DNA from: a virus
DNA length: 34,940 nucleotides
Strand: one strand, 5' to 3'
Virus record (IMG/VR): IMGVR_UViG_3300020172_003232
Location: 1 to 34,940 of that record
The translations under genes and the position numbers were made by a program. Positions 24,289 through 32,488 of the stretch are shown here, piece by piece; the stretch's first letter is position 1; each line of letters begins with the position of its first letter. The notes beneath the pieces are model-generated. The model had not been told where the DNA came from and did not search any database. It saw only the letters and a list, made by a program, of their open reading frames with translations.

Positions 24289-26033
24289 GCAAGGACTGCG
24301 TCCCTGAGGGCGTTCTCGGCAACCGACCCAAGCACGTCGCGGAATCTTTCCGGGGTTGCGACTGCTTTGGCAATTTCTGGAATCGCCGAATCAACCGACC
24401 TCTTGAATTTATCGCAAATAATGGCTGCCGTGTTCACGTCGGCCCCAACCTCGACAAGCGCACGCTGCAAGCGAATTCCGTAACCAAAATTATTGACGGT
24501 GTTGCCGTTCAGATGCGCTCGATAAGCGCGCTCAACGCCTTGAGCAATAATAGAATAAGCCGAAGAAAGAGAAGTCGGAGCTGAAGCGACAACGTCTCCA
24601 GCAGAGTCACCATTGTCTTCGGCAACTGGACGCGGCGGGGTTGCGTCGCCCGGATTCTGAGCAACTCCGTCATCCGACGTTGAGGTGAGGGTTTCGACCG
24701 CTGATAGGGGGATACCAATAGCCAACCCGAGTTCATCGAGGTCCGGCATGACGCTCCCGTTCGCAACAAGCGCCTGAAGCATTTGCGACAAGATTTGAGT
24801 GTCATCCTTGCCCAGTTTCCTATACTCCCAAGTCGCCCTGGGACTTTTCTTGCCGAAATTGAATTCCCGCAGCCTGTCGACAACGAAGTGCTGCAAGTAA
24901 TTCTTGATGTCGCCAGCAACACTATTGAGCATCCAGAGGAAAATCTTCATGTGTTGCTGGCCGAGGTTGTAACTCCCCACGTCAGCAGTCCTGAAAAGAA
25001 GCATGGGCGTGAACACGGCAAGAGACATCTCCTCATCGAGGCGTCCCAAGTATCGTTCGAAGTCGACCCCACGCATCTGGCTCTCCATGAAGGAGAGGTC
25101 GTAGTCGTAACCCTTGGTGACCGGGTCCCTGTCGGAAGGCAAGACGACGACCGACCTGGAGCGCAGATTGACCATGATGTCTTCCATGGCCTGTTTGCCG
25201 GAGATGTATGTCGAATTGCCGACATCGACTCGATCGTCGAAGTTGGCGCGACCGATCGCCGTGGGTTCACCGAATCGCTCGTAATAACGATTTGCGAAAA
25301 GGTGAATGATCTGCGAGAAATACCATGCCGGAAAGGCCGGACGAAGAAGTTTGCGTCCGTAGTAATCGCCGTTCTCCCGCATCACCGGCCACCAGAGAGT
25401 GTTCTCCGGGGGGATGGTCACCGAAGCTGAAGCCCCAGTGTTCCCGTAGGCTCCGCCCGAGGTGTAATACCTGCCGAACGGGGTCTGGTCGATGCCGTCA
25501 TAACTCAACATCACCGGAGGAACGCGACCGGGAGGAGCGTATCCCGGCGTCTCCTTCCAGTGGACCCGGCATTCCTCCGGCACCAAATCCTTGATCTCGG
25601 TGATTTTCAAATACCCGTCGACATTCTCCCAATTGAGAACATTCGGACTATAACCAGCCCAAAAACCCTGAGATAGTGCCCGAATCATGTCGGTCCAAAG
25701 ATTCTCGATTACATCCGTAATCAAGTCGGCAATCTCTGGATCTTCGCAGTCGATATGCCAGTCGATCTGATGAAGGATGAAAGAAAGAACACTGAGCGAA
25801 GCGTTGATCTGGTAGTGGTCCCTCATGGACCTGAAATCCGCAAGCGTCAACGCTCCCAGATCGAACTGCAACATCGCCCCGCCGGGAAGCGCCCCGTAGC
25901 TCATGTCGCGTCCCGCCCAGGCACCGAATTGGTCGCCGAGGATGGGCGCGTTCCTCGTCGGAACGCGTCGGTAGTCGCCACCCCGAGACGACTCCAGGAC
26001 CAGAGGGTGGCCGTGTCGATCGAGAAGAGCCAT
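24285..26033 (-). CDS. Portal protein (DUF935/Mu gp29-like)
   Basis: A 582-residue product from ATG at 26033, chosen because GGAGG lies 7 bases upstream; the frame extends further but only into the terminase gene. Residues about 80-140 (LADFRSMRDHYQINASLS in part) are the portal clip/stem region; WWPVMRENGDYYGRKLLRPA, YYERFGEPTAIGR and LGRLDEEMSLAVFTP match the DUF935-type portals that include Mu gp29. A dodecamer forms the DNA entry vertex. The C-terminal 130 residues are helical and rich in Ala/Val. Confidence 0.88.
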   Translation of the reverse strand: MALLDRHGHPLVLESSRGGDYRRVPTRNAPILGDQFGAWAGRDMSYGALPGGAMLQFDLGALTLADFRSMRDHYQINASLSVLSFILHQIDWHIDCEDPEIADLITDVIENLWTDMIRALSQGFWAGYSPNVLNWENVDGYLKITEIKDLVPEECRVHWKETPGYAPPGRVPPVMLSYDGIDQTPFGRYYTSGGAYGNTGASASVTIPPENTLWWPVMRENGDYYGRKLLRPAFPAWYFSQIIHLFANRYYERFGEPTAIGRANFDDRVDVGNSTYISGKQAMEDIMVNLRSRSVVVLPSDRDPVTKGYDYDLSFMESQMRGVDFERYLGRLDEEMSLAVFTPMLLFRTADVGSYNLGQQHMKIFLWMLNSVAGDIKNYLQHFVVDRLREFNFGKKSPRATWEYRKLGKDDTQILSQMLQALVANGSVMPDLDELGLAIGIPLSAVETLTSTSDDGVAQNPGDATPPRPVAEDNGDSAGDVVASAPTSLSSAYSIIAQGVERAYRAHLNGNTVNNFGYGIRLQRALVEVGADVNTAAIICDKFKRSVDSAIPEIAKAVATPERFRDVLGSVAENALRDAVLA

Positions 26034-26037
26034 TTCT

Positions 26038-27819
26038 TTACCTCCGATGGTGGTGGGGGAGCAGGGGCTTGCCCTGGTCGCCCAGCACGGCAGGATGATG
26101 CCGAATTGCCAATCTACCACTAGGAGAGGAAAGATTCATCGGCTGGGAAAGACTCAGGGTCCTCCTGCCGTAGCGGCGATCACCCATCAGAGTGTGAACC
26201 ACGCCAGCAATTGCATCGGTAACGTCTTTGCTGCCCTGATCTGGGTGGTCAACCTTGGTGCCCAGGTCAACGAGTTCCGACAACTCTTTGACAATAATCT
26301 CCACGTTCCCGTGGACTCCGTCCTGTTCGCTTCGGATGTAGTACGGAGGGAAATTGATACGCCTGTCGTAGATTGCGTCCCGCAAATCGCTGTATGGAAG
26401 AAGCTGCCTATCGACCGATAGATACTCAACAGCGAATCTCTTGCGCTGGAACTGCTGCATTGAGTCGGTGCTCTGGAATCCATCGCAGGTAATCGTGGTC
26501 AGATTGAATCCGCGCTCGTCGCGCAGCGAGTAGATGAGCTGCCTAACGTCAGAAAGGAAAATCTCCGATCCCGGCATAGCCTTGATTCGGATCGCCATGT
26601 CGATAACAATCAACGGCTTCAGCTCGCCGTCAACCTCGATCATTTCCCTGATGTGACCCATGGCAAAACCCAAAGCATCGCCATCTCCGCTATAAGCGAT
26701 GTCAAGATGCCCAACGCGCTGCAATTTGTCGGTCGCCCTGAACCATTGACCGATTCTCCCATCAGCGCCAACCGGCGACTCGGAACCGAACATGGCGACC
26801 CAACGATCCCTGCATTCAGTGATTCGGTCGACGAGGGAGATGTAGGGGTTGCCGGTCAGGGGAGGGATCCCGGCGAGATCCCGCAACGCCTTTTCTGGGT
26901 TCTGTTCAAATTGCTTGCGATAGAGTTCCGGCACCTCGATCAGGTGGCTCGGGCTTCCCATGATTGAGGCGATGCTGCCGGGAATGATCAAGCGACGCAG
27001 CGTGTCGTAGGTGAACACCTGGCCGCCGTCTTTGTCCTTGTAGAAATCCTTGCCCATCGACTCCCAGATTGAGAGCCGAACCGCGTAACAATCATCACGC
27101 CGAGAGAATTCGTTGTACTTGCGAGCCATGAACCCGTTGGCTCGCTTCATCTGCCCGATGACCAGCAGAAACCCACGATCTTGGAATCGACTGGTTATAC
27201 GTGAGGAAATCGTCGTATAACCAACCTCGGCGTAGTCCTTGTTCTTGGTTACCTGATGTGAATCACCTTCGTCGAGGATCCCGCCGAGGATGTTGTATCC
27301 CTCGAACGTAGTTTCCTTGCTGTCGCCTGGGATGATCCAAATGTCCTTGGGGAACCTGATCTGGTTCTTGAACTTCTGATCGTGTTCGTATCTGGTCTTG
27401 AACCAAGGCGAGTGATTGATTCTCGCCTTCACGTCACCAAACACAACCTCAAGGGCCTGAGATTCGCTGGTGCTCATCATCATGAACGCGATTCGCGAAC
27501 CGGGCAGGAGGTTGAAGAACCTTTGAGGATCCTTCAAGCAAAGGACCCAATGGGCCATATATGGGAGTACGACCGAGGCGATCGTGGTCTTGCCGATCCC
27601 GATTCCGCCGGTTACCAATCCCTCGGAAAATTGAGCGATCCTGAACCCGTCGACCTCGGATCCAAACATCTGTTTCATCTCTTGAAGGATTCTGGGGCGC
27701 AGCATTCCTTCGATGTCGAGGTATTCAGCGCCCAGGAATTCCTCGAATGTTGCCGGACGCTCTTCGAAGTCTGGATGGTTCTTGAGCCATTCAAGTTCGT
27801 CGTAGAGCGTCAATCTCAT
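26038..27819 (-). CDS. Terminase large subunit
   Basis: A 593-residue DNA packaging motor. Walker A is GGIGIGKT (71-78) and Walker B is ILGGILDEGD with D183-E184, followed by the coupling stretch VIGQMKRANG. The C-terminal RNase-H-like nuclease has its acids in HLDIAYSGDGDALG (D373, D381), TITCDGFQSTD (D446) and KDVTDAIAG (D532, D535). The order of the two domains is normal. The extreme C-terminus is His/Arg-rich (LLPHHHRR). The ATG at 27819 overlaps the stop of the upstream gene. Confidence 0.93.
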   Translation of the reverse strand: MRLTLYDELEWLKNHPDFEERPATFEEFLGAEYLDIEGMLRPRILQEMKQMFGSEVDGFRIAQFSEGLVTGGIGIGKTTIASVVLPYMAHWVLCLKDPQRFFNLLPGSRIAFMMMSTSESQALEVVFGDVKARINHSPWFKTRYEHDQKFKNQIRFPKDIWIIPGDSKETTFEGYNILGGILDEGDSHQVTKNKDYAEVGYTTISSRITSRFQDRGFLLVIGQMKRANGFMARKYNEFSRRDDCYAVRLSIWESMGKDFYKDKDGGQVFTYDTLRRLIIPGSIASIMGSPSHLIEVPELYRKQFEQNPEKALRDLAGIPPLTGNPYISLVDRITECRDRWVAMFGSESPVGADGRIGQWFRATDKLQRVGHLDIAYSGDGDALGFAMGHIREMIEVDGELKPLIVIDMAIRIKAMPGSEIFLSDVRQLIYSLRDERGFNLTTITCDGFQSTDSMQQFQRKRFAVEYLSVDRQLLPYSDLRDAIYDRRINFPPYYIRSEQDGVHGNVEIIVKELSELVDLGTKVDHPDQGSKDVTDAIAGVVHTLMGDRRYGRRTLSLSQPMNLSSPSGRLAIRHHPAVLGDQGKPLLPHHHRR

Positions 27820-29144
27820 TCAACAACCTCTGCGTCCAAGATTTCATTTGGCTCGGGGATTTCGGGCTTTGCTCCGGTTAGCTGCATCATCACCATGTCT
27901 GGCGTGATGTCGCTTCGAGGAATGCCACGATTCTCAAGCTCCTTGACGGCATTCGCCATCATGACCTTCATGTTCGGGGCCACAACCGCAGTAGATCCGC
28001 TGCCCTGGTTAATCTGCAAAGCAATTTTGGGCGAGGAGAGAGAAGGGTCGATAAGCTTCGCCAGCTTCTCTCCGCCCTCGGCCATGGCCTTGAGAACCTT
28101 CGTCAGTTCGGGATCGAGTTTCTCGGTCTCCTGTTCCCAGCCGATGGCGGCTTCAGCCCTCTGCGCCTGGGCACTCAACACCGCACCGAGTCCGTCGATA
28201 ATTTTGTCGGCGTCCCTAGTCTTGAAGTAATTAGCAAGATCCACAGTTTCAGCCTCCGGCAGGGTGCATACCCCACCATCGCGTGCCATTTTGCAAGAAT
28301 CAAACAATGAACAGTAATCGCAGGCGATTTTGTCGCCGATCTTCGCTTTCGTCCGCTTACTGAACTTTGCCTTGGAGTCCGTAAGGCCAGACTTTGAATT
28401 TATAAACTCATCCGAATCCCAATTATTGGCGGCCCACGCCAACGAGCGAATGCCGAATCTGATTCGATCATCAGTGTTAGATTTCGCATCCGTTACGGAA
28501 ACGCCGAGGGAATCAAACCAAATTCGATTCGTGATGAAGTTGGAAGAATGACATCTCTTGCCGTTGGGCAATACGACTTCGCTCATTCTCGCCCTGATGC
28601 AGGCATCGAAATCGAACGACCTGACCTTCGTGCTCAATGGCGATTTGTAACTCCCGGCCTCGAACAGATGCATTATCGCATGAGGGTTCATCTCTTGGAC
28701 CTCCCCGATGACGCTCAGCACCCTGCGGCCCAACAGCGACTTCCTGTCTGGCACATTGATGATCACGATTCGATGCTCCTGGCCGACTCTGGGCCTGAAG
28801 AACGGGTCGACCGAATCGTCGTTCAGTTCCGAATCGACTTCAGCGACATTGCGCTCCGCAAACATTTCGAGATCCTCAATCGGGTCACCAAGATGCCAGA
28901 CCGGGTAACAAGCCTTCGCGTCCTTGGGACCGGAACTCGTATGGTCATACTCGACGGCACCCTGCACCCCCACGACCATCGCTCGCCAGGGCAGGCCCGG
29001 CGGCGAGTGGTGCTGATGGAATGCGACCGGATTGACCGAATTCTTGATGATGGTGCCGCGATGCCAGACGTAGTTGCGGACACCTTCCTCGATGAAGACG
29101 TTGATGTTTCTGCGAAAATTGCGGAACCAAACTTCTGTTTCCAT
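27816..29144 (-). CDS. Putative terminase small subunit with four-cysteine cluster
   Basis: A 442-residue product from ATG at 29144; the open frame continues upstream but only through the divergent promoter region and the opposite-strand primase gene. C275-x2-C278-x5-C284-x8-C293 is probably a metal site. The part after 298 (VDLANYFKTRDADKIIDGLG in part, then ELTKVLKAMAEGG, AKLIDPSL) is helical and resembles the C-terminal half of small-terminase-like genes next to large terminases in actinophages, but the N-terminal 270 residues are not recognised. No strong ribosome site is seen, so translation may be leaderless, common in Actinobacteria. The assignment is from position and pattern. Confidence 0.55.
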   Translation of the reverse strand: METEVWFRNFRRNINVFIEEGVRNYVWHRGTIIKNSVNPVAFHQHHSPPGLPWRAMVVGVQGAVEYDHTSSGPKDAKACYPVWHLGDPIEDLEMFAERNVAEVDSELNDDSVDPFFRPRVGQEHRIVIINVPDRKSLLGRRVLSVIGEVQEMNPHAIMHLFEAGSYKSPLSTKVRSFDFDACIRARMSEVVLPNGKRCHSSNFITNRIWFDSLGVSVTDAKSNTDDRIRFGIRSLAWAANNWDSDEFINSKSGLTDSKAKFSKRTKAKIGDKIACDYCSLFDSCKMARDGGVCTLPEAETVDLANYFKTRDADKIIDGLGAVLSAQAQRAEAAIGWEQETEKLDPELTKVLKAMAEGGEKLAKLIDPSLSSPKIALQINQGSGSTAVVAPNMKVMMANAVKELENRGIPRSDITPDMVMMQLTGAKPEIPEPNEILDAEVVE

Positions 29145-29298
29145 GCCAAGGGAAGATAGTCGCGCCGAGCGCCCGATCGCGACGGGAGAAGCGACCCGAC
29201 CAGTTCTGGCTAGCCCTGAGGCCGTCGTGGTACGATGTCGCCTCCCGAGGCAATCCCCTGGGGAGCGCCCGCCCGCGCAGCAGCACAGGAGGTGGCAT
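29145..29298 (+). promoter_or_regulatory. Divergent promoter region between the packaging and replication operons
   Basis: This 154-base gap separates the minus-strand virion operon from the plus-strand primase operon. TACGAT at 29231-29236 is a plausible plus-strand -10 box, though no good -35 is visible at 16-18 bases. Between it and the primase lie short inverted repeats (GCCTCCCGAGGC at 29240-29251 and CCCCTGGGG at 29255-29263) that could form 5' leader hairpins. AGGAGGT at 29287-29293 is a near-perfect ribosome site for the primase. Confidence 0.5.
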
Positions 29299-30066
29299 AT
29301 GCCAGTCACCCCGTCACGGACAGACGATGTGGCCAAGCAGATAGCCAGCAGATTCATCGCCCGCAAGGACGCCAAGGCGATCCAACGCAAGAATGGGAAT
29401 TACAGCCCGGTCAGGAAAGACCAATGGGATTCGAATAGTGAGTTGATCCCATGGACCATGGGCGACCTGCGGAAGCACCTTTCTGGTGAGTCTAGTTACG
29501 GACACTACCTGGTGTCAAAAGAAAATAAAGCGAAACTGTTCGCGTTCGACCTGGACTTGGACAAGACCGGCAAAGACGAAGACGGCAATGATGTCGCTCC
29601 GAGAGACATATGGAGCGGCCCTGAATCTGAACAGAAAATCCAATACCGCAAGCAGTTGAGGGCACTTGGTGAAGGCCTGGCCTGGAGGGCCAGGCGGCTC
29701 TTGGACATACCCATGGCGGTCGCCTACTCGGGCAATAAGGGTGTTCATGTATACGGATTCACCGGGGAGATGGACGCCGCCGAGATCAGGCAAGTCGCCA
29801 CGGAATTTCTATCAAGTTCAGTTTACGAACGCGTCAACGGCGAGAACTTCTGGAAGCACACTCACGCCTACCAGCACCTCACGATAGAAGTATTTCCAAA
29901 ACAGGGTTCCATCACTGGAGAAGGCTTCGGCAATCTGATGAGATTGCCGTTGGGCAAGAATGCCAAGGGCGGAGAATCATTCTTTCTTGATTCGCTGGCC
30001 CCGATCGAACAGATGCTGCCCATGGACCCCATGGAGGCACTCCTGAAAGGCACGCTCCGTGGGTGA
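29299..30066 (+). CDS. Archaeo-eukaryotic-type primase (AEP), stand-alone
   Basis: A 255-residue product. The catalytic acids are in FDLDLD (D84, D86, D88), followed by SGNKGVH (144-150), the nucleotide-binding sGxKGxH motif, and EVFPKQ (197-202) with NLMRLPLG (212-219), a set seen in AEP primases of phages and TOTE-type modules. No zinc finger or helicase is fused. It would make primers for phage replication. ATG at 29299 follows AGGAGGT. The stop overlaps the next gene's GTG, so primase and helicase are translationally coupled. Confidence 0.87.
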   Translation: MPVTPSRTDDVAKQIASRFIARKDAKAIQRKNGNYSPVRKDQWDSNSELIPWTMGDLRKHLSGESSYGHYLVSKENKAKLFAFDLDLDKTGKDEDGNDVAPRDIWSGPESEQKIQYRKQLRALGEGLAWRARRLLDIPMAVAYSGNKGVHVYGFTGEMDAAEIRQVATEFLSSSVYERVNGENFWKHTHAYQHLTIEVFPKQGSITGEGFGNLMRLPLGKNAKGGESFFLDSLAPIEQMLPMDPMEALLKGTLRG

Positions 30067-31987
30067 ACTTCTCGACAGACTGCATCGCAATTTGGGAACC
30101 CAAATCGAAAGCAACGAGGAGAAGCCAAAGACCTGGGATGACGAATGGCTCATCAAGCCGGAAGACATCAAATCCGATCAACAATTCAACGACATCACCG
30201 ATGAAATCAAATCGAGGATTGGGATCGTTGACGCTTACCGCTCTTGGTGCGGGAAAATGGAACCCAAGGGGAGCGGCAAGAGGACCGAATCCATCATGGT
30301 TTCGTGCCCCAACCCGGCACACCCGGACGCAAACCCAAGCGCATGGCTCAATTCCGATAAGAATGTTGGGAATTGCGCGACCTGCGGCGGGTTCGATGCG
30401 TTTGACATTTGGGCATGGAACAACGGGTTCAATGTCCCAAGCTACCGATCAAGCGAATTCAACAAAGTTGTAGAAGGCATCGCGCTTGAATTGGGGATGG
30501 AGATCCGCAGGTCCGGCGGGATCACCTACATCCACGAAGAATCAGAAGACGAAGACGGGGATGTTCTCACTCCCGCTCCCGCTCCCGCTCCCGCTCCCGC
30601 TCCCGCCGACGGGCCATCGAACGACGACCTCGCCGTCGAGCCATTGAAACTTGCGGAAGTCACTCCCATCGGGGTTGAGGAAGAGAAGCTGCTGAGCGAT
30701 TCACCGCCGATTGAATGGCGAAAGTTGCTAGGCGACGACTCAACTTTCTTGCTCGCCTGGATGAAGCAGTGCTGCGGAGATGACCTGCCGGAAGAATTTT
30801 ACTTCTGGCTTGGCCTCACGGCACTCGGATCGGCGCTCGGCAACAGTGTCCAGCTCAGCGATTTCACTCCGGTTCGCGGAAATCTGATGATCTGCCTGGT
30901 TGGCCCCTCCGGCATGGGGAAGAGTAGATCGACCAAGGTCATGAAGCGTCTCCTGAAGGAGACTTTCCCATGGGACCCGTCTCTCGGCGGAGTGAAGATG
31001 GTTGCCGAACCGGCCTCCGGGGAAGCCCTGGTCAGAGAATTCAATTGCCCTCAGCATGATCCGACCAACCCTTCGGTTGTGATTGGATACACGCCAGTTC
31101 GCGGCATGGTCCAAATCGACGAGCTGGCAGCCCTCACTGAACGATCATCGCGGCTTGGGTCGACGTTGAAGACCAGCATGATGCAGATGTTCGATACTGA
31201 CGAGGAGGTTGGTTCGGTTTCGATTACCGGAGGGTCGAACACGGCGCGAGATCACTTTCTGCAAGTCGTGGCCACCACCCAACCAAGGCTCGTCAGCTCT
31301 CTGCTCAGCAACCGAGACGCCATGTCCGGCTTTGTGAATAGGTGGGTGTTCATCACCGGGAAGCCCAAGAAGATGGTCGCGTGGGGTGGATACTCGGCGA
31401 ACGTCACGACACTGGTCCCGCTGCTGAAGGATGTGAGGGTATGGGGTGGCAACAAGAGGATCGGACTCGATGCTGACGCTCAAAGAATTTGGGCCGACTT
31501 CTTCCACGACGCACTAGTGCCGCTGAAACTTGACGAGGACAGCCCATCGTTCGGCCGCATCGACCTCCTGTTCAAGAAGTTGATGCTGCTATTTGCCGCC
31601 GACCAGAGGAAGCAGACGGTTGACGCGAGGATCATGAACCAGGTCCTGAGCCTTTGGCCCTACTTGAGGTACGTCTATCAATTTGTTGGCGAGCGGACTG
31701 AAATCTCCGACGACATCAGGTCACAAAAGGAACTAGAGCAAAAGCTCCTGACGATTGCCCGGCTCCATCGGAACCAGACGGGGAAAGACCCATCGTTCAG
31801 GGACATCTATTCAAGGATGGGCAGGAAGGACAGAAACGGAAACGCAAGAAAATCTTACATGGACGCAATCAAGGTCTTGATTCAGACTGGCGAGCTTGAG
31901 GAATGGCCAGACAGAAAGAATGGTGCTGGCAGGCCAACAATCAGATACGCCGTGACAATTCCAAAGAATGAAGTTATCGAACTGTAA
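30059..31987 (+). CDS. Replication protein: CHC2-like zinc finger fused to P-loop (DUF3987-type) helicase-like domain
   Basis: A 642-residue product. Residues 83-118 (C83, H88, C106, C109, with NPSAWLNSD between) have the layout of the CHC2 primase zinc finger, with four residues between the first Cys and His instead of two. An (Ala-Pro)n linker at 171-183 separates it from the P-loop part: Walker A GPSGMGKS (282-289), MVQIDEL as a Walker-B-like strand (about 362) and a long helical C-terminus ending in a winged-helix-like segment (SYMDAIKVLIQTGELEEW). DUF3987-type proteins are thought to act as replicative helicases. The zinc finger probably serves the neighbouring AEP primase, which has none. 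Confidence 0.8.
   Translation: MGELLDRLHRNLGTQIESNEEKPKTWDDEWLIKPEDIKSDQQFNDITDEIKSRIGIVDAYRSWCGKMEPKGSGKRTESIMVSCPNPAHPDANPSAWLNSDKNVGNCATCGGFDAFDIWAWNNGFNVPSYRSSEFNKVVEGIALELGMEIRRSGGITYIHEESEDEDGDVLTPAPAPAPAPAPADGPSNDDLAVEPLKLAEVTPIGVEEEKLLSDSPPIEWRKLLGDDSTFLLAWMKQCCGDDLPEEFYFWLGLTALGSALGNSVQLSDFTPVRGNLMICLVGPSGMGKSRSTKVMKRLLKETFPWDPSLGGVKMVAEPASGEALVREFNCPQHDPTNPSVVIGYTPVRGMVQIDELAALTERSSRLGSTLKTSMMQMFDTDEEVGSVSITGGSNTARDHFLQVVATTQPRLVSSLLSNRDAMSGFVNRWVFITGKPKKMVAWGGYSANVTTLVPLLKDVRVWGGNKRIGLDADAQRIWADFFHDALVPLKLDEDSPSFGRIDLLFKKLMLLFAADQRKQTVDARIMNQVLSLWPYLRYVYQFVGERTEISDDIRSQKELEQKLLTIARLHRNQTGKDPSFRDIYSRMGRKDRNGNARKSYMDAIKVLIQTGELEEWPDRKNGAGRPTIRYAVTIPKNEVIEL
30571..30606 (+). repeat. 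Hexanucleotide repeat, six copies of TCCCGC
   Basis: Six perfect tandem copies encode the Pro/Ala linker between zinc finger and helicase-like domain. Copy-number change would keep the frame and only alter linker length. Confidence 0.9.
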
Positions 31988-31996
31988 GGAGATTCA

Positions 31997-32185
31997 ATGA
32001 GAATGATGGACACCCCCGCCTACAAACAAAAAGGCAAGGCGACGCCGGGCCACATCCACGACAACCTGGATCCATTTGGTGAATCAACCTTCACAAGAGA
32101 ACAGTTGATGAGGATGAGGGAATCCGACACCCCGCCAGAAAACGGACTCCAGCGCGTGAAATCAATTTCTGGATTCAAAAACTGA
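31997..32185 (+). CDS. Small protein of unknown function
   Basis: A 62-residue product with AAGGAG 5 bases before its ATG, ending directly against the opposite-strand gene at 32186. It is rich in charged residues and Met (FTREQLMRMRESDTPPENG) and has a TPGHIHDNLDPFG element; no family is recognised. Being third in the primase operon, it may assist replication, which is inference from position only. Confidence 0.6.
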   Translation: MRMMDTPAYKQKGKATPGHIHDNLDPFGESTFTREQLMRMRESDTPPENGLQRVKSISGFKN

Positions 32186-32479
32186 TCAAGGATTCACGAA
32201 CGCCGTTGGGGTGCAACGAATCTTGATTTCGTCGGTAGCAAAAACGTCACCGAAAATCTTCCAACGGCGAACCCAGGTGCCCGGGACATCAAGCACGAAC
32301 GTGACTTCGTACTTTCCGACAGCAATCTTCACTGGGGTAATTTCGACTTCAAGACCGTTCGGGTTCTTTGTTTGCAAGACGATCTCGCTCGGGTCAAACA
32401 ACGAACCCGAACGGTCAATCACCTCAACACTGCAAGTAACGCCATCGCCGAGCTGATATGTCGCAAGCGACAGAGACAT
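32186..32479 (-). CDS. Small Ig-like structural protein
   Basis: A 97-residue product with AGGGG 6 bases before its ATG. It reads as a single beta sandwich (VTCSVEVIDRSGSLFDPS, GKYEVTFVLDVPGTWVRRW), a fold seen in phage neck and tail accessory proteins. It follows the repeat-rich surface protein by 9 bases, and the two are probably co-transcribed. The function is not known. Confidence 0.65.
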   Translation of the reverse strand: MSLSLATYQLGDGVTCSVEVIDRSGSLFDPSEIVLQTKNPNGLEVEITPVKIAVGKYEVTFVLDVPGTWVRRWKIFGDVFATDEIKIRCTPTAFVNP

Positions 32480-32488
32480 GCTGAACCC

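Noticed and set aside
26034-26120. Longer portal start at 26120
   Set aside because: The extra 29 residues overlap the terminase end, and ATG 26033 has a GGAGG ribosome site at a good distance.
29145-29390. Upstream extension of the putative small terminase (82 more residues)
   Set aside because: The extra residues run through the divergent promoter and into the primase gene on the other strand, and are low-quality sequence; ATG 29144 is the better start.
30571-30606. CRISPR-like or regulatory repeat
   Set aside because: It is a perfect hexamer microsatellite inside a reading frame, coding for a linker.
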